In this document: in pieces, positions 25,509 through 34,280 of the stretch
Layout of the letters: every line of letters starts with the position of its first letter
Position numbering within the stretch: position 1 is the stretch's first letter
DNA from: Rhodopseudomonas infernalis
GTDB taxonomy: Bacteria > Pseudomonadota > Alphaproteobacteria > Rhizobiales > Xanthobacteraceae
NCBI RefSeq assembly: GCF_022271405.1
Contig: NZ_JAJNAL010000006.1
Coordinates: 100,051 to 164,050 of the forward strand
Direction of reading: 5' to 3'
DNA length: 64,000 nucleotides
Program-made: the position numbers and the translations under genes
Notes under the pieces: generated by a model
The model's database searches: none
Seen by the model: the letters and a program-made list of their open reading frames with translations, nothing else
What the model was told of the DNA's origin: nothing

Positions 25509-28196
25509 TCACGCCGCGTCCGTGTGGATCTCCTGGGTGACCTTCTGCCGCGCCGGGATGGCGGGGGGCAGCGGGACCGGGCGCAGGCCGATCAGTTCGG
25601 CGGTGCGGATGCGGGTGTCGGTCCACCACTGGAACGCGTTGATTCGCGAATTCTCCAGGATCGCAATCGCTACCGCGGCCAGGAACGGCAGGCTCTGCAG
25701 CACCAGGACGCCGGCGAATATGTAGATTTCGGTGATCTGGCGGAAGCTGTTGGACGCCACCAGCACGCCAGCGCCGATCAGCAGCAGCACGCCGATCACC
25801 GCCTCCCAGAACGCCTGGAATTCGACCGACATCATCGTCAGGCCGCCCTTGGAGGTGCGGTTGAAGGCGAGGTGCTCGGTGATCAGGCCCTGGGCGACGG
25901 CGCGGCACACCGTCCACTGCACCGACATTGCGGCGATCATCGCGCCCAGCATCTGCCAGACGTTGATCTTCACCCGCAGCCTGTACAGCGTCAGGAAGTG
26001 CGCCAGCGTGACGATGAACGACGCGATGATCGGCAGCGTCAGGATCCGGTCCGGAATAGCGATATCGGCGAAGGCGACGATCGGCACCCAGATCAGATTG
26101 AGGATCGCCACCACGACGCCGAGGCTCTCAGCGCCGAGCCAATTCAACCAGCCGAGGCCGAACTCACGCTTCTGGTCCTGCGACAGACGGCTGTTGCCGG
26201 GCAGGAAGCGCCGCCAGTGCTTCTTGATGATCTGGAAGCCGCCATAGGCCCAGCGATGCCGCTGCTTCTTGAACGCCTCGTAGGTGTCCGGCAGCAGGCC
26301 GAATCCGTAGCGCGTGTTGGTGTAGTGGGTCAGCCAGCCGTGCTCCATGATCTCGAGGCCGAGATCGCTGTCCTCGCAGATCGTGTCGCTGGACCAGCCG
26401 CCGGCCATGTCCATCGCGGCGCGGCGGATCAGGCACATCGTGCCGTGCACGATGATGCCGTTGTATTCGTTGCGCTGGACCATGCCGATGTCGAAGAACC
26501 CGGCATATTCACCGTTCATGATGTAGTGCATCAGCGAGCGATCGCCGTCGCGATGCTCCTGCGGCGCCTGCACCAGGCCGACGCGGGGATCGTCGAAGGC
26601 GGGGACGAGGTCCTTCAGCCAGTCCGGGGTGACCACGTAGTCGGCGTCGATGATGCCGATGATCTCGGCGTCGACCGCGGTGCGCTCCATCGCAATCCGC
26701 AGCGCGCCGGCCTTGAAGCCCTTGACCTTCTCGGCGTTGATGAACTTGAAGCGTTCGCCGAGTTCGCGGCAATGGTCCTGAATCGGCTGGGTGAAAGCCG
26801 GGTCGGGGGTGTTGTTGATGATCACCACGACTTCGAAATTCGGGTAGTCGAGCCGCGCCAGCGCATCCAGCGTCTGCTTCAGCATCTCCGGCGGTTCGAA
26901 ATAGGCCGGGACGTGGATGGAGACTTTGGGAACCTGCGCCGTGCCGTCATCCTTCACTTTGGCCTGCTGTGCATCGGTCAGCGCGCGGGTGATCAGCCGA
27001 CGCGGCTTGCGGCCGAACGCGACTGCGGCGATTTCCTCGATTCGGGCCAGCGCGATGATCACCAGCGGCGTCAGCAGGATCATGCCGAGCGTTAGCGCGA
27101 ATGCCGAGCCGAATACGAAATAATGCCCGGCCCAATAGGAGAACACGGTCGCGGCCCAGGCGCCGACGCCATGCGCGGAAGCGGACAGAAGCGCGGTTTG
27201 CATCACGGTCGGGGCGGCGAGCTGCAGGATCGGCAGCGACAGCAGGATGCCGACCAGAAGCGCGATGCCGGCGAGCTTCCAGTAGGCCGGATCGAGCACC
27301 GGGCCGGTCCAGGCGAATTTCGGCTGACGCGAGGCGTTGAGGATGCCCCAATACGGACCGACGCCGCCCTCGAAGTATTTCCAGGGCTGATCGATCGCTT
27401 CGACGATGTTGTATTCCATCCCGATCGCTTCGGCGCGGCTGACGAAATTACGCAGCGTCACCGCCTGTTCGAACGGGCCGGGCACAGCGGCCTTGAGGTT
27501 GTAGCCGGAGCTCGGCCAGCCGAATTCGGCGATCACGATGCGCTTGCCCGGGAAGGCATCGCGCAGCTTCTGATAGATGATCAGCGCCTGATCGACCGCC
27601 TGCTTGTCGGAGAAGCCTTCCCAATAGGGCAGGATGTGCGCGGCGATGAAGTCCACCGAGGAGGCGAGTTCAGGGTTCTCGAGCCAGATGTTCCAGATCT
27701 CACCGGTGGTAACCGGGACGTTGACTTGGCTCTTCACCCGCTGGATCAGCTTGATCAGGTCTTCGACCTTCTGGTCGGCGCGGTAGATGGTTTCGTTGCC
27801 GACGACAATGCCGTTGACGTTGCTGTTGCGCTTGGCGAGTTCGACCGCCGCCTGCATTTCGCGTTCGTTGCGGTCGTTGAACTTATCGATCCAGGCGCCG
27901 ACCGTGACCTTGAGGCCGACCTCGTTGGCGATCGGCGGCACCAGTTCGACACCGCCGGTCGACGAATACAGACGTATCGCGCGCGTCAGCGGCGACAGCG
28001 TCTTGAGGTCGGAGCGAATCCGCTCGGCGGTGGGGATGTTGTCGACGTCCGGATGCGCCGAGCCGTCGAACGGCGCGTACGACACGCTCGGCAGGATGCC
28101 TGAGAAGTCGGGGGCTTGTTGTTTGTCTCGGAGGAGCCCCCAGAGACCGGCGTGAGCGGCAGTGACGAACAGCAGAACGGCGACGACGGCGCGCAT
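25509..28196 (-). CDS. ndvB: Beta-glucan synthase: GH17-like domain fused to GT2 glycosyltransferase (NdvB-type)
   Basis: Membrane protein of 895 aa. After an N-terminal signal or anchor there is a GH17-type glucanase/transglycosylase domain (about residues 35-300) with both catalytic Glu regions, VVGNETIYR and IAEFGWPSSG. A membrane segment follows, then a GT2 family domain (about 425-690) with the DxD motif IIDADYV, the CEDSDLGLEI acid and the acceptor motif QRHRWAYGG, and finally several membrane helices. This is the architecture of Bradyrhizobium NdvB, which makes periplasmic cyclic beta-(1,3)-(1,6)-glucans. With the ndvD- and ndvC-like neighbours the assignment is strong. Rhodopseudomonas does not nodulate, so osmoprotection is the likely role here. 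Confidence 0.9.
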   Translation of the reverse strand: MRAVVAVLLFVTAAHAGLWGLLRDKQQAPDFSGILPSVSYAPFDGSAHPDVDNIPTAERIRSDLKTLSPLTRAIRLYSSTGGVELVPPIANEVGLKVTVGAWIDKFNDRNEREMQAAVELAKRNSNVNGIVVGNETIYRADQKVEDLIKLIQRVKSQVNVPVTTGEIWNIWLENPELASSVDFIAAHILPYWEGFSDKQAVDQALIIYQKLRDAFPGKRIVIAEFGWPSSGYNLKAAVPGPFEQAVTLRNFVSRAEAIGMEYNIVEAIDQPWKYFEGGVGPYWGILNASRQPKFAWTGPVLDPAYWKLAGIALLVGILLSLPILQLAAPTVMQTALLSASAHGVGAWAATVFSYWAGHYFVFGSAFALTLGMILLTPLVIIALARIEEIAAVAFGRKPRRLITRALTDAQQAKVKDDGTAQVPKVSIHVPAYFEPPEMLKQTLDALARLDYPNFEVVVIINNTPDPAFTQPIQDHCRELGERFKFINAEKVKGFKAGALRIAMERTAVDAEIIGIIDADYVVTPDWLKDLVPAFDDPRVGLVQAPQEHRDGDRSLMHYIMNGEYAGFFDIGMVQRNEYNGIIVHGTMCLIRRAAMDMAGGWSSDTICEDSDLGLEIMEHGWLTHYTNTRYGFGLLPDTYEAFKKQRHRWAYGGFQIIKKHWRRFLPGNSRLSQDQKREFGLGWLNWLGAESLGVVVAILNLIWVPIVAFADIAIPDRILTLPIIASFIVTLAHFLTLYRLRVKINVWQMLGAMIAAMSVQWTVCRAVAQGLITEHLAFNRTSKGGLTMMSVEFQAFWEAVIGVLLLIGAGVLVASNSFRQITEIYIFAGVLVLQSLPFLAAVAIAILENSRINAFQWWTDTRIRTAELIGLRPVPLPPAIPARQKVTQEIHTDAA

Positions 28197-28331
28197 CGCA
28201 ACTAAACCATACGGGGCCCTGATGGCTGGTCAACGGACCCGTCCCCGAGGTCCGACCAAGGCGGTAGCAATTCAAGCATCAAGCTCGGCCCCGTCAGCGA
28301 TCAAATCATACGACGCCGTGGCGATTTGAGG

Positions 28332-28352
28332 GCGGTTTGCAACCCAAACCGC
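28332..28352 (-). other. Hairpin between ndvD-like and ndvB-like genes
   Basis: GCGGTTTG and CAAACCGC form a perfect 8-bp stem with a 5-base loop in the 189-bp gap between two same-strand genes. No T run follows, so it is more likely an mRNA-processing or attenuating structure than a full terminator. Confidence 0.4.
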
Positions 28353-28385
28353 GAAGATTTGCAGACGTTCCTCGGACGCGCCGGC

Positions 28386-29009
28386 TTATTTAGCCGGCGC
28401 GGGAGCAGGTGCTGTCGTGGGCGCTGGCGCCGGTGTGGCCGGAGCGGGCGCAGGCGTTGCAGGTTGCTGCTGCGGGGCGCCGGCCGGCTTGCCGGACGGC
28501 GCAGCGGGCGCCGCGGTGGCAGCGGCGGGCTGCGGCTGGGCGCTCGGATTGATCCAGCAGGCATGGACGCGGCCGCTCAGGCCTTCCGGCACCTTCGGGT
28601 CGATCGGGCCGGAGCGAACGAGGCAGCGGAACGCCGCCTGAATGTGGCCGGTCGGGCAGCCGAAGCGATCGTAGAGATCGAGATGACGGAAGGCGGTGTC
28701 GAGATCGTCGCGCCACATCAGCACCACGACGCGGCGGCCGAGCCAGACGCATTCCGGGTTTCCGGCGGGGCCGTTGATCGCCTGCGCGGCTTCGACGAAT
28801 TCGTCGGTCTTGCGCTGGCTTTCCTTGAGGGCATCGGCGGGGGCCTGCGCCGGCTGATTGGCATTCGCCGGCTGCTTGGCGTTCTGATCCTGGGCGCGTA
28901 GATCGCCGCTCTGGGCGATCGCACCGCCGATCCCGATCAGCAGGGCAAGTCCGGTCGCGGCCAGGCCACGCAACAGCGCGTTCTGGAACTCAAGGAATAC
29001 TCGTCGCAT
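28386..29009 (-). CDS. Exported Pro/Ala-rich protein, NdvD-like by position
   Basis: Protein of about 207 aa with a signal peptide or anchor (NALLRGLAATGLALLIGIGGAIAQ). A globular middle has four cysteines (NPECVWLG, RFGCPTG, FRCLV, HACWIN). The low-complexity C-terminus is made of PAPAPATPAPAP-type repeats. It lies between the ndvB- and ndvC-like genes, where Bradyrhizobium has ndvD, a gene for a protein of about 26 kDa with one membrane segment needed for cyclic beta-glucan synthesis. The position and one-segment topology match; I cannot compare sequences. An upstream start at 29147 would give 253 aa, closer to 26 kDa, but without sense before the signal peptide. Confidence 0.75.
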   Translation of the reverse strand: MRRVFLEFQNALLRGLAATGLALLIGIGGAIAQSGDLRAQDQNAKQPANANQPAQAPADALKESQRKTDEFVEAAQAINGPAGNPECVWLGRRVVVLMWRDDLDTAFRHLDLYDRFGCPTGHIQAAFRCLVRSGPIDPKVPEGLSGRVHACWINPSAQPQPAAATAAPAAPSGKPAGAPQQQPATPAPAPATPAPAPTTAPAPAPAK

Positions 29010-29226
29010 AGCGTCCCCGATCTGGTTGGCCGGGCCATGGCGGCGTCGGTCCCCATCCATCCGATGCCACCTTAAGTCGTCGCCATTGCGGCGTGACCCT
29101 GCACGATTCCCATGACGGACATTTCGGGATTTGTCCAGCAATGACAATTGATCGGATCGGAGATGGCGACGAATTCATGTAGCTTAATGCGCGTTCATTC
29201 CGGCAGCGCGCGAGTCGCATATTATC
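29010..29226. promoter_or_regulatory. Divergent promoter region of the beta-glucan locus
   Basis: This 217-bp region separates the minus-strand ndvD/ndvB-like genes from the plus-strand ndvC-like gene. It is AT-richer near 29120-29190 (ATTTGTCCAGCAATGACAATTGATC). Promoters for both directions are expected, but I could not define -35/-10 pairs. Confidence 0.45.
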
Positions 29227-30915
29227 GTGCGTCCTCTTATGGTCTTGGCAGATCGGCTGCGAGCGGGTAATCGACGGTCCTTCTGGAGGACGGAACCCAT
29301 TTCTCTTCGCACGCCATTGGCGCTTCTCCCGATATCTCTTGGCATCATCTTCGGCGTCTGGTGGTGGATCGCCACGCCGGTCACGCTGTCACGCGCTCCG
29401 ATCGACCCGAGCGCCAAGCTCGAATGCGTCTCGTACGCGCCGTTCCGCGGCGCCCAGACGCCGCTCGATCCGACCACACGCATCCCGGCCGAGCAGATCG
29501 AGCAGGACATGGTCCAGCTCGCAAAAATCTCGAAATGCGTGCGGACTTATTCGATCGACAATGGTCTCGAGCAACTGCCGGCGATCGCCGGCAGGGTCGG
29601 TTTGAAAGTCATTCAAGGCATCTGGCTCGGCAACGAGCGTGCCAAGAACCTGGCGCAGATTGCCGTCGCGGTCGGACTCGCCAAGGACTATCCGGACGTG
29701 ATCACCGCGCTGGTGGTCGGCAACGAGGTGCTGCTGCGCGGTGAATTGACCGTCGGCGACCTCGCCGCGACGATCCGGCTGGTGAAGTCGCAGGTGAAGA
29801 CGCCGGTGACTTACGCCGACGTCTGGGAGTACTGGCTGCGCAATCGCGAGATCTACGACGCGGTCGACTTTGTCACGATCCACATCCTGCCTTATTGGGA
29901 AGATCTCCCGATTCGCGCCCGCAACGCCGCTGCCCATGTTGACCAGATCCGCAAGCGCGTCGGCGTGGCGTTCCCGGGCAAGGAGATCCTGATCGGCGAA
30001 ACCGGCTGGCCGAGCGCCGGGCGGATGCGCGAAGGCGCGCTGCCGTCGCGTGCCAACCAGGCGCGGGTGGTATCGGAGATCCTGCAACTCGCCAAGATCG
30101 AGAACTTCCGCGTCAATCTGATCGAAGCCTACGACCAGCCGTGGAAACGCGACCTCGAGGGCACCGTTGGCGGCTATTGGGGGCTGATCGATGCCGACAA
30201 TCGCCAGCTGAAATATCCGGCCGGCGTGCCGATCAGCAACTTCCCGCAATGGAAGCTTTCGATGGCGGCCGGCATGGGGCTGAGCCTTCTGGTGTTCGCC
30301 ACCGCGATGCTGTCGCTTCGCCGCAAGCCGTGGGCGCCGCGGCTGGTGTCGTGGCTGGCAGTCGGTGCGTCGGCGACGGCGGCTGGCGTGCTGTTCGGCA
30401 TCGCGGTCGACAAGATGCTGGTGGAAAGCTACGGCTGGGGCCGTTGGCTGCAGTGGGGGCTGCTCTTGGCCAGCGGCGTGCTGACGCCGATCCTGGCCGC
30501 CTACGCGCTGATGGTGGGGCGGCCGGCACCGACCTTCCTGGAGATGTTCGGTCCGCGCGAAATGCGAGACCGCTCGTTCCTGACCTATGCGCTCGGGCTG
30601 TCGCTGGCGGTGACGGTGCTGATCGGCGCCCAGACCGCGCTCGGCTTCACCTTCGATCCGCGGTACCGCGATTTCCCGTTCGCGTCGCTGACCATGGCGG
30701 TGCTGCCGTTGTTTCTGCTGATGCTGCTGAATCGGCCGTCGCATGGCGTCCGGCCGATCGCCGAGGCGGCGTTCGCCGGCATCTTCGGGATCTGCGCGGT
30801 CTACACCGGGTTCAACGAAGGGCCGAAGAACTGGCAGTCAATGTGGACCTGCGCGGTCTATGTGATGCTTGCGCTCACGCTGTGGCAGGCGCGGGCCGCG
30901 CAAACCCCAAAATAA
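29227..30915 (+). CDS. ndvC: GH17-domain membrane protein of beta-glucan synthesis (NdvC-type)
   Basis: Protein of 562 aa: an N-terminal membrane anchor (about residues 29-50), a periplasmic GH17-like domain (about 60-345) with the acid/base Glu in VVGNEVLLRGE and the nucleophile Glu in ILIGETGWPSAGR, then about eight membrane helices. There is no GT2 domain. In Bradyrhizobium, NdvC of this size forms the beta-(1,6) linkages or branches on the NdvB product. It starts at GTG 29227 (an ATG at 29239 is possible) and is divergent from the ndvD/ndvB-like genes. Its last 41 bases overlap tail-to-tail with the next gene. Confidence 0.88.
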   Translation: MRPLMVLADRLRAGNRRSFWRTEPISLRTPLALLPISLGIIFGVWWWIATPVTLSRAPIDPSAKLECVSYAPFRGAQTPLDPTTRIPAEQIEQDMVQLAKISKCVRTYSIDNGLEQLPAIAGRVGLKVIQGIWLGNERAKNLAQIAVAVGLAKDYPDVITALVVGNEVLLRGELTVGDLAATIRLVKSQVKTPVTYADVWEYWLRNREIYDAVDFVTIHILPYWEDLPIRARNAAAHVDQIRKRVGVAFPGKEILIGETGWPSAGRMREGALPSRANQARVVSEILQLAKIENFRVNLIEAYDQPWKRDLEGTVGGYWGLIDADNRQLKYPAGVPISNFPQWKLSMAAGMGLSLLVFATAMLSLRRKPWAPRLVSWLAVGASATAAGVLFGIAVDKMLVESYGWGRWLQWGLLLASGVLTPILAAYALMVGRPAPTFLEMFGPREMRDRSFLTYALGLSLAVTVLIGAQTALGFTFDPRYRDFPFASLTMAVLPLFLLMLLNRPSHGVRPIAEAAFAGIFGICAVYTGFNEGPKNWQSMWTCAVYVMLALTLWQARAAQTPK

Positions 30916-31255
30916 GCAGCCCGATAGCGATCCCCGACAGGCCGATATTGTAGAGCACGATGCCGAAGCCGGCGGCCACCAGGCCGGCGGTGAGCAGCAC
31001 GATCGACGGCCGAATGAAGTGCAGGACGGCGATCACCACCGCCGCAATTCCGAACACGGAATTGCGGAACAGGTAGGTTATCAGCAGCCGCGTGTTGCAC
31101 AGCATCGACTGCTGGCCTGCATCGCAGGCGAGCGCGACGGTCGACAATTCGATCGCCAGATAGCGCAGATAAAGCGCGTAGCCGACCGTGACGAAACCGA
31201 CCACCAGCAGCCATTGCACCTGATACGGGGAGAGACGGAAGGGTTCTTTCTTCAT
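30875..31255 (-). CDS. Four-helix membrane protein, unknown function
   Basis: Protein of 126 aa with four predicted membrane helices (starting near residues 14, 60, 82 and 104). An outside loop has two cysteines (VALACDAGQQSMLCNTRL) that could form a disulfide. There is no recognisable domain. Start ATG 31255. Its 3' end overlaps the ndvC-like 3' end by 41 bases on the opposite strand. Co-occurrence with the glucan genes may be incidental. Confidence 0.7.
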   Translation of the reverse strand: MKKEPFRLSPYQVQWLLVVGFVTVGYALYLRYLAIELSTVALACDAGQQSMLCNTRLLITYLFRNSVFGIAAVVIAVLHFIRPSIVLLTAGLVAAGFGIVLYNIGLSGIAIGLLILGFARPAPATA

Positions 31256-31321
31256 GGCGTGATTATGCGGCGGTTTGCAGCTGCGAACAACCCGTCAGGA
31301 TGGGTGAGGCCCGGCCGGCGT

Positions 31322-32620
31322 TCAGCGGAGGCCGAGAAGCGACGACAGCGGGCCCGGCTTCGGCTGAGGTGGCGGGGACGGCACCTCGGCCGCGGCGGGT
31401 GCCTCGGCTGGAGCGGCCGTCAGCTTCGGCGGCCGCTTGCGCGAGTGACGTGGCGGCGCGGTCGAAGCCAGCGGCAGGCGCTGACCGTCGAACAAAGTCG
31501 TCTCGCAGCTCCGATCGGCAGAGCCGAGCGTGGCGCACAGCCTCGCTGCCGCCGCAGCGTTATCGAGAGGTCCGGCCACCAACCGAAGCTGCCCGCCAGC
31601 GGCGTTCTCCTTGACCATGATGATCGGCCGTAGCTCGTTCAGTTCCTTGTGCGCCTTAGCCACCCGGCGCCACAGAGCGCGTAGACCGTCGACCGAATTG
31701 GCCCCGCCGAGTTCGACGCCGAATGAAGTACGCGGAACGGCCACCGGTTTTTCGTCCGGCGCATCGGGCTCCGGCTCGGCGTCCTGAGCCGCAGGTGCGG
31801 CAGTGGCCGCCGGCACGCTCAGCTTGCTGGCGCCTGCATCGGGCGGTGCCAGCATCGAGCGCGACGCCATCAGCGGCTGGGTGCGCGGCGGCATCGACGC
31901 GATGGCGCCGAGACCAGGCTTTTCAGCCCCCTTTGGCTCCAGCTTGGACTCGGTCGGGTCCGATAGCGGAGCCGCTGCGACCGCCTGCGGCGCGGCGGCG
32001 GGCGGCTGGGCCGCGCTTGGCGTCGACGACTCCGCCGATGCGCCGAGTGGCGTAGCTTCGGCGGCACGCTTGGCGGGAGCGGGAACTGAAGCGGGGGCGT
32101 AGCCTGCGGCTTGCGGCGCCGACGCTTTGGACATGACGTTCGCCACCGACGGTGGGGCTTCCTTGATGGGGATTTCCGGCAGCGACGCGGCAATCGCTTT
32201 ATCACTGGCGGCTTGCGATTTCGGTGAGGCCTGCACCTTTGCGATCGAGCCCGTCACCGAATCGAGGTTTTGTTCAAGAGAACCCAGCCTCGTATAGAGC
32301 CGGTCACGGTCGGCATTGAGCGTCTCGATCGCCGCGGCCAGCCGCGTGGCTTCGCTCTGGCTGTCCCTGGCGAGGCGCTGGAGCTGCTGCGACTGCCGCG
32401 CCAGATCGGCGGCGGCGACCTGATCGCGGCGGCGCTCGAGCGAGCTCTGACTGGCCAGGATCGCAATCACCAGCGCGCCGAGCGAGCCGACCGCCCACGA
32501 CGCCAGCCGCCATTTAGTGCGGCCGTCGAATTCCTCGTCGTCCGCCAGCATACGTGCCAGCCAGCCACCGTGCTCATCGGTGGCGAAGCTGTCCTCCAGA
32601 TCGTCGCTGTTCCTCGCCAT
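31322..32620 (-). CDS. Membrane-anchored coiled-coil protein with SPOR-like C-terminal domain
   Basis: Protein of 432 aa. A cytoplasmic start of about 40 residues leads to one membrane helix (about 42-60). A coiled coil (about 65-130) is followed by a long Pro/Ala/Ser-rich linker (about 140-290) and a compact domain, about 300-370 (FGVELGGANSVDGLRALWRR, later LRLVAGPLDNAAAAARLCATL). The last has the spacing of a SPOR domain (repeat strands with xxLRxxxGP), which binds denuded peptidoglycan at septa. The tail is basic and Pro-rich. A cell-envelope or division role is inferred. Confidence 0.75.
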   Translation of the reverse strand: MARNSDDLEDSFATDEHGGWLARMLADDEEFDGRTKWRLASWAVGSLGALVIAILASQSSLERRRDQVAAADLARQSQQLQRLARDSQSEATRLAAAIETLNADRDRLYTRLGSLEQNLDSVTGSIAKVQASPKSQAASDKAIAASLPEIPIKEAPPSVANVMSKASAPQAAGYAPASVPAPAKRAAEATPLGASAESSTPSAAQPPAAAPQAVAAAPLSDPTESKLEPKGAEKPGLGAIASMPPRTQPLMASRSMLAPPDAGASKLSVPAATAAPAAQDAEPEPDAPDEKPVAVPRTSFGVELGGANSVDGLRALWRRVAKAHKELNELRPIIMVKENAAGGQLRLVAGPLDNAAAAARLCATLGSADRSCETTLFDGQRLPLASTAPPRHSRKRPPKLTAAPAEAPAAAEVPSPPPQPKPGPLSSLLGLR

Positions 32621-32786
32621 CCGAACGCCTAAAAGCCCCTGTCGCCCGAACGAATCAGGCCTCCAACATTATCAGGGAAATGTCCGGGCGCTGTCGCCGA
32701 GGAGTCACTTTGGCGGCGTCAAAGCCGTTTCCCCTTCAGCACAAAACCCATTATGAGGGCAGCAAATCGAGCTGACGGGATTTGAT

Positions 32787-34145
32787 ATGACCACGAGATC
32801 CAGCCTGACGATCGTCCTTGCGGCCGGCGAGGGCACGCGGATGCGATCGTCGCTGCCGAAGGTGCTGCATCCGGTGGCGGGCCGCCCGCTGCTGGCGCAT
32901 GTGCTGGCCGCAGCGCCACAGGGCGCCGGCGACCGGATCGCCGTGGTGATCGGACCCGACCATCAGGCGGTCGCCGACGAGGTCAAACGCGTTCGCCCCG
33001 ATGCCGAGATATTCGTGCAGCGCGAACGGCTCGGTACCGCACATGCGGTGCTGGCCGCGAAGGATGCCATTGCCAAGGGCGCCGACGATCTCTTGATTGC
33101 GTTCGGCGATACGCCGCTGATTTCCGCCGCGACCTTCGCGCGGCTGCGCGCGCCGCTCAGCCAGGGCGCGTCGCTGGTGGTGCTCGGCTTCCGCGCGGCC
33201 GACCCGACAGGTTATGGCCGGCTGGTCGTGGAGGGCGACCAACTGGCGGCGATCCGCGAGCAGGCCGACGCCAGCGCCGAGGAGCTGACCATCAAGCTGT
33301 GCAACGCCGGCGTGATGGCGGTCGACGGCAAGATCGCGCTCGATGTGCTCGGCCAGGTCGGCAATGCCAACAAGAAGGGCGAGTACTACCTGACCGACGC
33401 GGTCGGGCTCGTGCGTGCGCGCCATCTGACCGCCAGTGTGATCGAGACCGACGAGGACGAAGTCCGCGGCATCAACACCAAGGCGCAGCTCGCCGAAGCC
33501 GAGGCGGTGATGCAGAACCGGCTGCGTCAGGCGGCGATGACCGCCGGCGTCACGCTGATCTCGCCGGAGACGATTCATCTGGCGGCCGATACGACCTTCG
33601 GCCGCGACGTCACCATCGAGCCGTTCGTGGTGATCGGCCCCGGCGTTTCGATCGGCGACGGCGCGATGGTGCACTCGTTCTCGCATATCGTCGAGACGTC
33701 GCTTGGCAGCAAGACGTCGGTCGGCCCCTATGCCCGGCTGCGGCCGGGGACCTCGCTCGGGGATGGTGCCAAGATCGGCAACTTCGTCGAGACCAAGGCG
33801 GCGCAGATCGACGCCGGCGCCAAGGTCAATCATTTGACCTATATCGGCGACGCGCATATCGGCGCGGGCGCCAATATCGGCGCCGGCACCATCACCTGCA
33901 ATTACGACGGCTTCAACAAGCACAAGACCGAAATCGGCGCCGGCGCTTTCGTCGGCTCCAACTCGTCGCTGGTGGCGCCGGTCAAAATCGGCGCGGGCGC
34001 CTATATCGGTTCCGGCTCGGTGATCACCAAGCCTGTGCCGGATGATGCGCTCGCAGTCGAGCGCAACGTGCAGTCGATGCGCGAAGGCTGGGCCAAGCGT
34101 TTCCGCGAAGCCAAGGCGCGAGCCAAGAAGCCGAAGCCGGAGTGA
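32787..34145 (+). CDS. glmU: Bifunctional GlcNAc-1-P uridyltransferase / GlcN-1-P acetyltransferase
   Basis: GlmU of 452 aa, giving UDP-GlcNAc for peptidoglycan and LPS. The N-terminal pyrophosphorylase has [24 protein letters not shown] with the phosphate-contacting Arg and Lys. The C-terminal half is a left-handed beta-helix of hexapeptide repeats with the acetyltransferase region [19 protein letters not shown], and [17 protein letters not shown] with the catalytic-region His and Lys. It starts at ATG 32787. glmS follows 135 bp downstream, so both steps of amino sugar nucleotide synthesis lie together. Confidence 0.97.
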   Translation: MTTRSSLTIVLAAGEGTRMRSSLPKVLHPVAGRPLLAHVLAAAPQGAGDRIAVVIGPDHQAVADEVKRVRPDAEIFVQRERLGTAHAVLAAKDAIAKGADDLLIAFGDTPLISAATFARLRAPLSQGASLVVLGFRAADPTGYGRLVVEGDQLAAIREQADASAEELTIKLCNAGVMAVDGKIALDVLGQVGNANKKGEYYLTDAVGLVRARHLTASVIETDEDEVRGINTKAQLAEAEAVMQNRLRQAAMTAGVTLISPETIHLAADTTFGRDVTIEPFVVIGPGVSIGDGAMVHSFSHIVETSLGSKTSVGPYARLRPGTSLGDGAKIGNFVETKAAQIDAGAKVNHLTYIGDAHIGAGANIGAGTITCNYDGFNKHKTEIGAGAFVGSNSSLVAPVKIGAGAYIGSGSVITKPVPDDALAVERNVQSMREGWAKRFREAKARAKKPKPE

Positions 34146-34280
34146 CGATGCGGGCTGGTTAACGCTGTGATGCTTAACCCTGTCGCAATCGGCAATAATT
34201 ATTGACTACCTTCGGTTTCGTCGAACTCGCTAGATAGCAGCAGGGCCGGACCCGCCGGCCGTCGGGAGAACTTCAACCGC

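Noticed and set aside
25398..27095. Long plus-strand frame across the ndvB-like gene
   Set aside because: Antisense to conserved GT2 motifs; the protein has shadow composition (rich in R, H, D, Q).
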